This document shows positions 1 to 8,123 of a stretch of DNA of 64,000 bases, one piece after another; positions within the stretch are counted from its first letter, which is position 1; each line of letters opens with the position of its first letter. The notes beneath the pieces were generated by a model. It had not been told where the DNA came from and did not search any database. It was given only the letters and a program-made list of their open reading frames with translations. The stretch is taken from NCBI RefSeq assembly GCF_013522925.1, contig NZ_JAAMQU010000013.1:62001-126000 (forward strand), read 5' to 3'. Made by a program: the position numbers and the translations under genes. This DNA is from Pseudomonas japonica (lineage in GTDB: Bacteria; Pseudomonadota; Gammaproteobacteria; Pseudomonadales; Pseudomonadaceae).

Positions 1-1
1 T

Positions 2-763
2 ATCACCCCAGTGGACCAACTGCTGTGCCGGCTGGACTTCAAGCGGCTGAACTACCAAGGCGCGTTCACGCCCTTCTCCCTAGAGCGTAAAACCCTGGTG
101 TACCCGGCGTTCGACGGGGTGATCGACTGGCACGGCGCGAGTGTGGACCCACAGCGGCAGCGCCTGTACGCGAACCTGAGCTACATCCCGTTCACGGCCA
201 AGGTAGTACCCCGCGAACAGGCGGAAGCCGATGGCACCGTTGACCCGTGGAACGGCGTGGGCCAACCGCCTCGCCCCAAAGAGTTCGCGGTGAACCCGCA
301 ATACGGCACACCTTATGTAGTCACTGTGGAACCCTGGCTGGGCGTATTGGGCGCGCCATGCAAAGCGCCGCCATGGGGGCAACTGGCTTCGATCGATCTG
401 AAAACCCGCCAGTTGTTGTGGCGGCGCGACGTGGGCACTACCCGGGACATGGGCCTGTTCAAGACCCATTTCAACCTGCCGCTGTCCACGGGCATCTTCA
501 ACATCGGCGGCAACCTGAACACCGCCAGCGGCCTGGTGTTCATGGGTGCCACCGCCGATGACTACCTGCGGGCATTCGAAGCGGGCAGCGGCCGTGAGCT
601 GTGGCGCCAGCGCCTGCCTGCGGGTGGCCAGGCCACGCCCATGACCTATCAAGGCGCCGATGGCCGGCAATACGTGGTGATTGCGGCCGGTGGGCACGGT
701 GGGCTGGGTACGCGGGCCGGGGATTACATCATGGCCTACGCGCTGCCGAAGACATCGCAATGA
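2..763 (+). CDS. PQQ-dependent membrane dehydrogenase (glucose/quinate/shikimate family), 3' part
   Basis: The reading frame is open from the window edge, so this is only the C-terminal ~253 residues of a protein that is normally about 800 residues long. The fragment starts with a TPVDQLLCR stretch typical of Gcd/QuiA-type enzymes. It continues with beta-propeller blades (GQLASIDL, GLVFMGAT.DDYLRAFE, GRELWRQRLPAGGQATPMTY) and ends with the characteristic GGHGGLGT.GDYIMAYALP. Such enzymes sit in the inner membrane, face the periplasm, and pass electrons from sugar or polyol oxidation to ubiquinone through PQQ. The N-terminal membrane segments lie outside the window, and the C-terminus alone does not separate glucose from quinate or other polyol dehydrogenases. 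The internal GTG at 11 is not a real start. Confidence 0.88.
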   Translation: MTPVDQLLCRLDFKRLNYQGAFTPFSLERKTLVYPAFDGVIDWHGASVDPQRQRLYANLSYIPFTAKVVPREQAEADGTVDPWNGVGQPPRPKEFAVNPQYGTPYVVTVEPWLGVLGAPCKAPPWGQLASIDLKTRQLLWRRDVGTTRDMGLFKTHFNLPLSTGIFNIGGNLNTASGLVFMGATADDYLRAFEAGSGRELWRQRLPAGGQATPMTYQGADGRQYVVIAAGGHGGLGTRAGDYIMAYALPKTSQ

Positions 764-779
764 TGCCTTCGGCAGATGC

Positions 780-1829
780 TCAAGCCACAGGGCCGCCCTC
801 GCTGGCCAGCTCCCGCTCGATTTGCTCGATGCTGGGCAGGCTGGCCTGCAGCTCGGCAGGCAACGCCCCTACCAGTTGATATTCAGCCACTCCCATGGGG
901 CGGGCGCTGTCTCGCAGGGCGTATTCCGCCACCACCTTGTTCTTGCTCTTGCACAACAGCAAGCCGATGGTGGGGCCGTCCTGGGGATGCTTGAGCTGTG
1001 CGTCCACTGCGGTGAGGTAGAAGCTCAGCTGGCCAAGGTGCTCGGGCTTGAACTTGCCGGCCTTGAGCTCGATCACCACATAGCAGCGCAGCTTCAAATG
1101 GTAGAACAGCAGGTCGATGAAGAACTCGTCCCCGCCGACATCCAGCAATACCTGCTTGCCAACGAAGGCGAAACCCGCGCCCAGCTCCAGCAGAAAGTCA
1201 GTGACATGCCGAACGAGCGCGCTTTCGATATCGCGCTCCTGGGCCTCGACGGTCAAGCCGAGGAAGTCGAAACGGTATGGATCTTTCAGAGACTCCCGGG
1301 CCAGGTCGGATTGCGCCCTGGGCAGGTGGCTGTCGAAGTTACTTACGGCCTGGCCTGTGCGCTCCAGCAGGCGAGCCTCGATCTGCATCACCAGTACGTT
1401 GCGCGACCAGTTGTGTTCGATGGCCTTGGCGGCATACCAGCGTCGGGTTTCAGGGCCAGGGAGTTTGTCCAGCAACGCCAACTGGTGATACCACGGCAAT
1501 TGTGCAAGCACCTCTTGCACAAACTCCGCGTCGGGCCAGGCTTCGGCAAACGCGCGCATGTATTTGAGGTTGCGGGGCGAAAACCCTTTCATGTCCGGGA
1601 ACGCCGCACGCAGGTCGCGTGCCAGCCGGTCGATTACCTTGGTACCCCAGCCCTGCTCGGCCTGACGGCCAAGAATATCGCGGCCGATCTGCCAATAAAG
1701 CAGTACCAGCTCGCGATTTACCGCGAGGGTTGCCCGCTGCTGGGCGCCATGAATGCGGTTTTTGAGGTCGGCAAGCCAGGCGCTGTAGCCTTCAGGAGGC
1801 AGGCCGGGGCCAACAGAAGTGTCGCTCAT
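780..1829 (-). CDS. YhcG-type DUF1016 protein with PD-(D/E)XK nuclease domain
   Basis: The 349-residue protein has the two parts of the YhcG family. The N-terminal DUF1016-N helical region (about 15-165) carries VNRELVLLYWQIGRDI, RDLRAAFPDMKGFSPRNLKYMR and LPWYHQLALL. The C-terminal part (about 190-330) is a PD-(D/E)XK nuclease-like domain: an Asp in DEFFIDLLFYH and the E-x-K of VVIELKAGKF fit the catalytic core. Length and domain order are normal for the family. It is a stand-alone gene with no methylase or specificity subunit next to it. Members are often scattered accessory genes and are suspected of roles in restriction or mobile DNA, but the true function is unproven. Its stop lies 16 bases beyond the stop of the convergent dehydrogenase gene. 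Confidence 0.85.
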   Translation of the reverse strand: MSDTSVGPGLPPEGYSAWLADLKNRIHGAQQRATLAVNRELVLLYWQIGRDILGRQAEQGWGTKVIDRLARDLRAAFPDMKGFSPRNLKYMRAFAEAWPDAEFVQEVLAQLPWYHQLALLDKLPGPETRRWYAAKAIEHNWSRNVLVMQIEARLLERTGQAVSNFDSHLPRAQSDLARESLKDPYRFDFLGLTVEAQERDIESALVRHVTDFLLELGAGFAFVGKQVLLDVGGDEFFIDLLFYHLKLRCYVVIELKAGKFKPEHLGQLSFYLTAVDAQLKHPQDGPTIGLLLCKSKNKVVAEYALRDSARPMGVAEYQLVGALPAELQASLPSIEQIERELASEGGPVA

Positions 1830-1961
1830 GCCTTTGCTCGCGCAGGTAGAAGGTGCCTACCTTAAATCAACACCGAAACGAGCCCAAGAACCCGCGGGCT
1901 GACTATGTGAGCAGAGGTTACCAACAGGGCTTTCTACGAGAGAGGGAGCAAAAGCAGCGAT

Positions 1962-1982
1962 GGGCCGGCGTCCTGCCGGCCC
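1962..1982. terminator. 8-bp GC hairpin downstream of the small minus-strand gene
   Basis: GGGCCGGC (1962-1969) and GCCGGCCC (1975-1982) pair perfectly around a 5-base loop. It lies just after the stop of the gene at 1994-2206 read on the minus strand. The T-rich tract that follows on that strand (CTTTT) is displaced by several bases, so it may be a weak terminator or simply a REP-like palindrome. Confidence 0.4.
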
Positions 1983-1993
1983 GGGGATTGCCT

Positions 1994-2206
1994 TCAATGC
2001 CATAACCCTGCCAGGTACTCATGACCGGCAGCGGTTAACGTAAGCCTGAACACGATGGCCCGATCCGGGTTGTACACGCGTTCACTGCGAAGAAAGCCCG
2101 CAAGCACCAAGGCTTGCAAGGTCTGCGTCAACTGCCCGCGATGGGTAGATTGACCGGAGGCTACGTCAGCAAGAAGGCAGCGATGGGTTTTCTTATAGTC
2201 AAGCAT
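1994..2206 (-). CDS. Small hypothetical protein, possible winged-helix fold
   Basis: This 70-residue protein starts at an ATG preceded by GAAGGAAG at good spacing, which supports real translation. The sequence looks like a minimal winged helix: a short helical start, HRGQLTQTLQALVLAGFLRSE as a possible recognition segment, and a strand-turn-strand (IVFRLTLTAAGHEYL) resembling the C-terminal wing of small DNA-binding proteins. I do not recognise the family. There are no membrane segments or signal peptide. It is monocistronic with a hairpin after it. The role is unknown; a local regulator is one guess from the fold only. Confidence 0.55.
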   Translation of the reverse strand: MLDYKKTHRCLLADVASGQSTHRGQLTQTLQALVLAGFLRSERVYNPDRAIVFRLTLTAAGHEYLAGLWH

Positions 2207-2420
2207 GGCAAACTTCCTTCTACAGTTTTCTTATTGTTAATGAGCACTGTAGCCCACCCTTGAGCGCTCTACCATGCGGGTCAGGCGAATAGTCCGGATC
2301 GGGCGGGACCGGCAAATCCGGAAACAGGAACCGAAGCCCCGGTTTCCGTGGCTTCGGGTAATTGTGACAGGCGTCACAGCGGGGGAAAAAATTTTCGCAT
2401 GAGGGTTCAAAGCGCAATCA

Positions 2421-2445
2421 GCCCGCGAACTGACCGTTCGCGGGC
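2421..2445. terminator. Intrinsic terminator-like hairpin after the hydrolase gene
   Basis: GCCCGCGAAC (2421-2430) and GTTCGCGGGC (2436-2445) form a perfect 10-bp stem with a 5-base loop. CGTTTT follows on the plus strand, which reads as AAAACG before the stem on the minus strand. It sits 21 bases past the stop of the alpha/beta hydrolase (minus strand) and is the best terminator candidate for the OsmC-hydrolase pair. Confidence 0.6.
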
Positions 2446-2466
2446 CGTTTTGACCTGTAGCGGGGC

Positions 2467-3285
2467 TTACTTGTTCAGGAACGCCAGCAGGTCTTCGTTC
2501 AGCTGTTCCTGATGGGTGACGGCGAAACCATGGGGTGCGCCTTCGTACACTTTCAGTTCGGCGCCGGGCACCGCTTGGGCCGCCAGCTTGCCCGTGGTCT
2601 CGAAGGGCACGATCTGGTCCGCGTCGCCGTGGATCACCAGCGTGGGTACGTCGACCTTGGCCAGGTCCGCGCGGAAGTCAGTCCCGGAGAACGCGGTAAC
2701 GCAATCCACGGTGCCTTTGAGCGAGGCCAGCAGCGCGATATTCAACGTTTGCGTGAGCACGCCTTCTGAGACGGTCTGGTTTTTGTTGGTGCCATAGAAC
2801 GGCGCGGCGAAGTCGCTGATGAACTGCGCGCGGTCCTTCAGCAGGCCGGCCTTGATACCGTCGAACACGTCCTTGGGCACGCCCTCGGGGAAGCTCTCGG
2901 TCTTGCCGAAGATGGGCGTTACCGCGCCCAGCAGCACCAGCCCAGCCACTTTGGCCGTGCCGTGGCGGCCGATGTATCGGCTGATGTCGCCGCCGCCCAT
3001 GGAGAACCCGACCAGCGTTACGCTCTCCAGGCCCAGGTGCTCGATCAGCTGGTGAATGTCTTCGGCGAAGGTGTCGTAGTCATAACCGGTCCACGGCTGG
3101 CTGGAGCGGCCGAACCCACGGCGGTCGAAGGCGATGGTGCGGTAGCCACGGGAAGCCAGGTAATGCATTTGCGAGTCCCACATGTCCGCGTCCAGCGGCC
3201 AACCGTGGCTGAACAGTACGGCCTTGCCCTGGCCCCAGTCCTTGAAGTAGATCTCGGTGCCATCAGCGGTGGTAAAGGTGCTCAT
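2467..3285 (-). CDS. Alpha/beta hydrolase (non-haem chloroperoxidase / arylesterase type)
   Basis: The 272-residue protein matches cofactor-free haloperoxidase/esterase hydrolases in length. Visible elements are the oxyanion HGWPLD near residue 28, the nucleophile elbow GFSMGG near residue 95 (Ser), the acid in HGDADQIVP near 220 (Asp) and the catalytic His in GAPHGFAVTH near 252. It probably hydrolyses small esters in the cytoplasm; the perhydrolase or chloroperoxidase activity often annotated for this group is a side reaction. It lies 30 bases downstream of the OsmC gene on the same strand, so the two are probably co-transcribed, which suggests a peroxide or organic peracid context. The substrate cannot be read from sequence. 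Confidence 0.9.
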   Translation of the reverse strand: MSTFTTADGTEIYFKDWGQGKAVLFSHGWPLDADMWDSQMHYLASRGYRTIAFDRRGFGRSSQPWTGYDYDTFAEDIHQLIEHLGLESVTLVGFSMGGGDISRYIGRHGTAKVAGLVLLGAVTPIFGKTESFPEGVPKDVFDGIKAGLLKDRAQFISDFAAPFYGTNKNQTVSEGVLTQTLNIALLASLKGTVDCVTAFSGTDFRADLAKVDVPTLVIHGDADQIVPFETTGKLAAQAVPGAELKVYEGAPHGFAVTHQEQLNEDLLAFLNK

Positions 3286-3315
3286 ACGTCTTGCCTCCAG
3301 TGCGTGGTTTACGGT

Positions 3316-3717
3316 TTAAACGGGAGCCAGCGCCGAATGTATGTCTACCGTGCCACTGAGCAGCCGGTGGATCGGGCAGGCATTGGCCACCTGCAGCAGA
3401 CGCTGGCGCTGAGTATCGTCGAGGTCACCCTGCAGCGAGATCTGGCGTTCGATCCGAGTAAGGCCGGCGGCGGGGTCTTCGACTGTGATTTCCAGCGCAA
3501 CGTGAATGCCTTCAAGTGGTAGCTGCTTTCGCCGGGCGTACAAGCCCAGCGTAATCGCCGTGCAGGCACCCAGAGAGGACAGCAGCAATTCATGAGGCCC
3601 TGGGCCTGCGTCTTCAGTGCCTTCCTGTGCGATGTCAGCAAGCCATTGGTGGGCGCCGTCCGACAGGGTTACCTGATAAGGCACGGAGGCGGAAGTGGCG
3701 GTGACCTTGGAGGACAT
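3316..3717 (-). CDS. OsmC family peroxiredoxin-like protein
   Basis: This 133-residue protein has the OsmC/Ohr fold signature: GPGPHELLLSSLGACTAITLGLYARRKQ, with the first redox-type Cys near residue 52, and a second Cys in VANACPIHRLLSG near 113. OsmC-like proteins reduce organic hydroperoxides with paired cysteines; the Cys spacing here is that of the YhfA/OsmC-like branch rather than classical Ohr. The length is normal. It is the first gene of a probable two-gene unit with the alpha/beta hydrolase. The 202-base gap to the divergent regulator gene at 3920 should hold both promoters. Confidence 0.87.
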   Translation of the reverse strand: MSSKVTATSASVPYQVTLSDGAHQWLADIAQEGTEDAGPGPHELLLSSLGACTAITLGLYARRKQLPLEGIHVALEITVEDPAAGLTRIERQISLQGDLDDTQRQRLLQVANACPIHRLLSGTVDIHSALAPV

Positions 3718-3919
3718 GACGGGCTCCGGCAGAGGGAAAACTGCAATGGCGCTGACTATGGCCGACGCTGCCCTGAGACTTCTTGCACGGCTGTGCTCAT
3801 TTGCCTGCTGATAAGCCTGCCGTCATCCCTGAGTATGATTGCCGCCGCGAAGTTCATGCACTACCGTTCACGGGATTGAACGAACTTCTCCCGAATGAAT
3901 CGCATAACGCGGAAAACCC

Positions 3920-4909
3920 ATGATCCAGCTCGGTAATGCGTCGATTTCGCTCGAGCGCCGCGAGGCTTTCCTCGATGGCCAGGCCCTGCGCCTGGGAGGC
4001 CGCGCCTTCGACATCCTTGCACTGCTGCTTCAGGCGCCTGGGCGGCTGGTGACCAAGGACGAACTGCTGGAGCAGGTGTGGCCCGGCATGGTGGTGGAAG
4101 AAAACAACGTTCAGGTGCACATCTGCACGCTGCGAAAGGTTCTGCAGGTAGGTACCCAGGTCATCGAAACGGTCCCTCGACGCGGTTATCGCTTGAACCT
4201 GTCGCAAGTACCGGTAACGACCCCGATCCCTGCAAAGGCCCCGGCTCTGACGGCCACGACCGATGACGATCATGGCCTGATCCCATTGGTACATATCGTC
4301 GACGATGATCCTTCCGTGTGTGCTGCCATTACACGCTTGCTCCGGTCCGAAGGGCTTGAAGCGGCGAGCTATACGGATGCCGCCGCTTTTTTGCGGCAAG
4401 GGGCTGGCGAGCGCCCAGGTTGCTTGCTGCTGGACGTGAACCTCACGCAAGGCACGGGCTTTGACGTGCAGGATGCGCTGCTGAAGCGCGGCGCCTGCCT
4501 GCCGATCATTTTCATGACCGGCTACGGCACCATCGCAATGTCAGTAAAAGCCATGAAAGCGGGCGCCGAAGAGTTTCTGACCAAACCTTTCAATGATGAC
4601 CGCCTGCTCGATGTGGTACGTAGCGCCATTGAACAGGCCCGACAGGCATTGACGCGACGCCGCCGCCATTCCCAGGTCGCACAGAGGCTGACGTCGCTGA
4701 CCTCACGCGAGCGGGAAGTGCTCGAATGGCTCATCAAGGGCCGGCAAAGCAAGCAGATCGCAGCGCTCCTCGGCACCCGGGAAGTGACGGTCAAGGTTCA
4801 CAAAAAGCACGTAATGGCCAAAATGCGCGCTCGTACGTTGGTCGAGTTGGTGAACCTATGCACAATGCTCGGCATGGTGCCTGACGTCGCCGAGCTTGAG
4901 TTGATCTGA
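3920..4909 (+). CDS. Three-domain response regulator: winged helix - receiver - LuxR HTH
   Basis: The 329-residue protein has an unusual order. Residues ~1-95 are an OmpR/CadC-type winged helix (ALRLGGRAFDILALLL, TKDELLEQVWPG, NNVQVHICTLRKVL, ETVPRRGYRL). Residues ~123-240 are a FixJ-like receiver (VHIVDDDPS; phospho-acceptor Asp near 172 in LLLDVN; FMTGYG; conserved Lys in TKPF). Residues ~255-320 are a LuxR/GerE HTH (LTSREREVLEWLIKGRQSKQIAALLG). Typical regulators have one DNA-binding end; this one has two, so it might bridge two sites or switch between them. No histidine kinase is adjacent. It is followed by a lone receiver gene and an AraC gene. The start at 3920 puts the winged helix at the very N-terminus, as in CadC. 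Confidence 0.85.
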   Translation: MIQLGNASISLERREAFLDGQALRLGGRAFDILALLLQAPGRLVTKDELLEQVWPGMVVEENNVQVHICTLRKVLQVGTQVIETVPRRGYRLNLSQVPVTTPIPAKAPALTATTDDDHGLIPLVHIVDDDPSVCAAITRLLRSEGLEAASYTDAAAFLRQGAGERPGCLLLDVNLTQGTGFDVQDALLKRGACLPIIFMTGYGTIAMSVKAMKAGAEEFLTKPFNDDRLLDVVRSAIEQARQALTRRRRHSQVAQRLTSLTSREREVLEWLIKGRQSKQIAALLGTREVTVKVHKKHVMAKMRARTLVELVNLCTMLGMVPDVAELELI

Positions 4910-4975
4910 ACGCTCGCGACGCACACACCGAGTGGCCCACGCCGCTGCCCCCTCTTGCCGCAAAGAGCCCTGCCC

Positions 4976-5338
4976 ATGCATGTGGTGTGCGTCGTCGACG
5001 ACGATTTTTCCGTGCGAAAAAGCCTCGCCAACCTGCTCAAGTCCGCAGGTTACCAGGCACTGTGTTACGACAGTGGCGAGGCTTTTCTCGCCTCGCCTTC
5101 CGTGGATACCGCGGCGTGCCTGGTACTTGACCTGTGCATGCCCGGGCTCTCCGGCCATCAGGTACAACAGGCGCTGCGCGCACGAGGCAACACGCTGCCG
5201 GTGGTATGCATCTCGGCCAATGGCAACGACGCCGATGCTCGCTCGCTCGCTGAAGGCGCCGTGTGCTTTCTCGCCAAGCCCTTCACCGGCGAGGCACTGT
5301 TGAACGCCATCGAAGCCGCCGTTCAGGGCCGGCCTTAA
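4976..5338 (+). CDS. Stand-alone receiver-domain protein (FixJ/CheY type)
   Basis: From the ATG at 4976 the protein is 120 residues and consists only of a receiver domain: VCVVDDDFSVRKSLANLL at the start, phospho-acceptor Asp in LVLDLCMPGLSG near residue 49, Ser in CISANG, and the conserved Lys in LAKPF near 100. No output domain follows. I prefer this ATG, with AGAG about 8 bases upstream, over the TTG at 4955. It lies 66 bases after the three-domain regulator on the same strand. It may act as a phosphate sink or competitor for the kinase that feeds the neighbour, or bind a partner protein. Both points are inference. Confidence 0.83.
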   Translation: MHVVCVVDDDFSVRKSLANLLKSAGYQALCYDSGEAFLASPSVDTAACLVLDLCMPGLSGHQVQQALRARGNTLPVVCISANGNDADARSLAEGAVCFLAKPFTGEALLNAIEAAVQGRP

Positions 5339-5423
5339 GCTTCAAGCTGTAAGCTACAAGCTACAAGCCCCGCACGGCTGGCTGCATCACCCGTCTTGCC
5401 GCTTGACGCTTAAAGCTTGCCGC
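5339..5423. repeat. Inverted repeat of AAGCT-rich units (REP-like), possible terminator
   Basis: Two 29-base arms, 5339-5367 and 5395-5423, pair in inverted orientation at 22 of 29 positions. Both are built of short AAGCT/ACAAG units; AGCTACAAG occurs twice in the left arm. It starts directly after the stop of the receiver gene. Clusters like this are common in intergenic regions of Pseudomonas and can act as transcription attenuators. Confidence 0.6.
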
Positions 5424-5501
5424 TCATTTAAGGTTCTCTAAAGTACTTCCTTCCCCCCTCCCGCCACACTGGCTTCGTACCCCTAGCCAGGAGCCCCGGG
5501 C

Positions 5502-6143
5502 ATGAATGCATTTACGCAGCCGTCGACCGTCACCCTTGACGCGGTGTCCTACCGCCTCATCGAGTCTCTCCGCGAAGCCTTGTGCACACCGGACGGCGGC
5601 GCGCCACATGCCGTGTACCAGAAGGGCTTGAAGCTGTGCGCACACTTGCTCGCCCAATACGCGGCACCTGCCGTCGAGGCTCCGGCCAAGGTTGCCCTGG
5701 CTCCGTGGCAAGAGCGCAAGGCAAAGGAGCTGATGACCCAGGGTATGGCCACGCCGCTGTCCATCGCCGAGGTAGCCCAGGCCTGTGCCCTCTCGCGCAG
5801 CCATTTTTCCCGGGCCTTCAAAAAGAATACCGGCGTGTCCCCACGGGATTGGCTGTTAGGCGCCCGGGTAGACCGCGCCAAGCAACTACTGGCCAGCAGC
5901 CCCCTGCCGATTGCCCAGATCGGTGAAGAGTGTGGTTTCGCCGATCAATCCCACTTCACCCGTACGTTCAGCCGCCTGGCGGGCTGTACCCCGCTGAACT
6001 GGCGTCAGGCCCAGGCCGGCTCGATATCTGCGGCGCCGCGCCAGCGCACCGGGAGTGTTACCCCTGGGGATAATACCTTCAGGGATACGGTCGGCCCCTG
6101 GTCCCTGCCGAAACAAAGCACACCGATGCAAGCCACCCGCTGA
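5502..6143 (+). CDS. AraC family transcriptional regulator
   Basis: This 213-residue regulator has an AraC DNA-binding domain at about 73-170: two helix-turn-helix units, LSIAEVAQACALSRSHFSRAFKKNTG and LPIAQIGEECGFADQSHFTRTFSRLAGCTP. The N-terminal part is short (~70 residues), too small for the usual sugar-binding cupin, so it may be a minimal or ligand-independent member. The ~40-residue C-terminal tail is probably disordered. AGGAG precedes the ATG at 5502 by about 9 bases. It lies 96 bases upstream of the amidohydrolase gene on the same strand, so it likely controls the amidohydrolase-isochorismatase unit. Confidence 0.87.
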   Translation: MNAFTQPSTVTLDAVSYRLIESLREALCTPDGGAPHAVYQKGLKLCAHLLAQYAAPAVEAPAKVALAPWQERKAKELMTQGMATPLSIAEVAQACALSRSHFSRAFKKNTGVSPRDWLLGARVDRAKQLLASSPLPIAQIGEECGFADQSHFTRTFSRLAGCTPLNWRQAQAGSISAAPRQRTGSVTPGDNTFRDTVGPWSLPKQSTPMQATR

Positions 6144-6239
6144 ACGCTCACGGAACATGACCTTATCCTCCCCGGCGGCCTGCGCGTGCTCTGGCCCGGG
6201 GCCTGCCGCCAACCGTTCAACCGCTCTACAGGAACGCCC

Positions 6240-8078
6240 ATGTCCGCAGAACTGATTCTCCTCAACGGCAGTTTCCATACCGTCGACCGCCAACAGCCAA
6301 CCGCAAGCGCGGTCGCGATCAGCGGCGGCAAGTTCGTTGCCGTAGGCAGCGAAGCCGAAGTGCTGGCCCTACGTACCGATGCCACCCAGATCATCGACCT
6401 CAAGGGCCGCACGGCCATCCCAGGCCTGAACGACTCCCACCTGCACTTGATCCGGGGCGGCCTGAACTACAACCTGGAACTGCGCTGGGAAGGGGTGCCA
6501 TCGGTGGCCGATGCCTTGCGCATGCTCAAGACCCAGGCAGACCGCACGCCGTCGCCTCAATGGGTTCGTGTGGTGGGCGGATGGAACGAGTTCCAGTTCG
6601 CCGAGAAGCGCATGCCCACGCTCGAAGAGCTGAACCAGGCCGCGCCAGACACCCCTGTGTTTGTGCTGCACCTCTACGACCGCGCGCTGCTCAACCGCGC
6701 CGCGCTGCGTGTGGTCGGGTATACCAAGGACACGCCAAACCCGCCCGGGGGTGAAATCGTTCGCGACAGCCGAGGTGAGCCCACTGGCATGCTGATCGCG
6801 CGGCCGAACGCGATGATCCTCTACGCCACCCTGGCCAAAGGGCCCAAGCTGCCGCTGGAGTACCAGGTGAACTCCACCCGCCAGTTCATGCGGGAGCTGA
6901 ATCGGCTGGGGCTGACGAGCTGCATCGACGCGGGTGGTGGCTTCCAGAACTACCCGGACGATTACGAAGTTATCCAGACCCTCGCACGCGAGCAGCAGCT
7001 GACCGTACGTATCGCCTACAACCTGTTTACCCAAAAGCCCAAGGAAGAGCTGGCTGACTTCAAGCACTGGACCGGCAGCGTGAAGCTGCACCAGGGCGAC
7101 GACTTCCTGCGCCACAACGGCGCCGGTGAAATGCTGGTGTTTTCCGCGGCCGATTTCGAGGACTTCCTCGAACCACGCCCGGACTTGCCGCAGAGCATGG
7201 AAGACGAACTGGAGCCGGTGGTGCGCCACCTGGTGGAGCACCGCTGGCCCTTCCGCCTTCACGCCACCTACAACGAATCCATTTCGCGCATGCTCGATGT
7301 TTTCGAGAAGGTGAACCGGGACATCCCATTCAATGGCTTGCCGTGGTTCTTCGATCACGCCGAAACCATTACCCCTCAGAACATCGAGCGCGTACGGGCG
7401 CTGGGCGGTGGCATCGCCATCCAGGACCGCATGGCGTTCCAGGGCGAGTACTTCGTGGAACGCTACGGTGCGTCTGCAGCCGAGGCCACGCCGCCGATCA
7501 AACGTATGCTCGCCGAGGGTGTACCGGTTGGCGCCGGGACCGATGCCACACGCGTTTCCAGCTATAACCCCTGGACATCTATGTACTGGATGGTCAGCGG
7601 CCGCACCGTTGGCGGGCTCGAGCTGTATCCCGAAGGGCTGCCACGGTCCACCGCGCTGGAGCTGTTTACCCACGGCAGCGCGTGGTTCTCGTCCGAACAA
7701 GGCAAGAAGGGCCAGATCAAGGTCGGGCAACTGGCCGACCTGGCGGTGCTCTCGGCGGACTTCTTCAGCGTGGACCCTGAAGCCATCAAGTGGATCGAGT
7801 CGGTGCTTACCGTGGTTGGCGGCAAGGTGGTGTATGCCGACGGTGACTTCCGCGAGTTGTCGCCGCCAACGATCCCGGTAGTGCCAGAGTGGTCCCCGGT
7901 CACGCTCGTACCGGGCCATTATCGCCCCGCATCGGCACCGATGGCGGCTGTTCACCAATGCCAGGGGGCTTGCGCCGTGCACGCTCATAGCCACGACCGC
8001 GCCAGGCTTTCCAATGTACCTGTCAGCCGCTTCCAGGAGTTCTGGGGGGCGTTCGGCTGCTCGTGTTTCGCGTTCTAG
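6240..8078 (+). CDS. YtcJ-like amidohydrolase
   Basis: From the ATG at 6240, preceded by AGGA, the protein is 612 residues, normal for amidohydrolase family 3 (YtcJ). It begins with the small beta-sandwich (LILLNGSFHTVDRQQPTA) and has the metal-binding HxH in GLNDSHLHLIRGG near residue 65. Further family elements are WFFDHAETI near 374, GAGTDATRVSSYNPW near 435, and the closing sandwich KGQIKVGQLADLAVLS. A His- and Cys-rich tail follows after residue ~560 and ends in FGCSCFAF. This group acts on C-N bonds of unknown cytoplasmic substrates. It is followed 45 bases later by an isochorismatase-fold hydrolase, so the two probably share a catabolic route. The upstream in-frame ATG at 6186 lacks a ribosome site. 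Confidence 0.87.
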   Translation: MSAELILLNGSFHTVDRQQPTASAVAISGGKFVAVGSEAEVLALRTDATQIIDLKGRTAIPGLNDSHLHLIRGGLNYNLELRWEGVPSVADALRMLKTQADRTPSPQWVRVVGGWNEFQFAEKRMPTLEELNQAAPDTPVFVLHLYDRALLNRAALRVVGYTKDTPNPPGGEIVRDSRGEPTGMLIARPNAMILYATLAKGPKLPLEYQVNSTRQFMRELNRLGLTSCIDAGGGFQNYPDDYEVIQTLAREQQLTVRIAYNLFTQKPKEELADFKHWTGSVKLHQGDDFLRHNGAGEMLVFSAADFEDFLEPRPDLPQSMEDELEPVVRHLVEHRWPFRLHATYNESISRMLDVFEKVNRDIPFNGLPWFFDHAETITPQNIERVRALGGGIAIQDRMAFQGEYFVERYGASAAEATPPIKRMLAEGVPVGAGTDATRVSSYNPWTSMYWMVSGRTVGGLELYPEGLPRSTALELFTHGSAWFSSEQGKKGQIKVGQLADLAVLSADFFSVDPEAIKWIESVLTVVGGKVVYADGDFRELSPPTIPVVPEWSPVTLVPGHYRPASAPMAAVHQCQGACAVHAHSHDRARLSNVPVSRFQEFWGAFGCSCFAF

Positions 8079-8123
8079 GGCGTGCCTTTGCGCCCCTTTT
8101 TAACTACTCCGAGGAGCAACACC

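Noticed and set aside
2220..2417. 65-codon minus-strand frame before the hydrolase
   Set aside because: Pro/Arg-rich text without ribosome site, overlapping no known domain; kept as probable non-coding.
6369..7994. 541-codon minus-strand frame across the amidohydrolase
   Set aside because: Antisense to a clear amidohydrolase; no motif or ribosome site.
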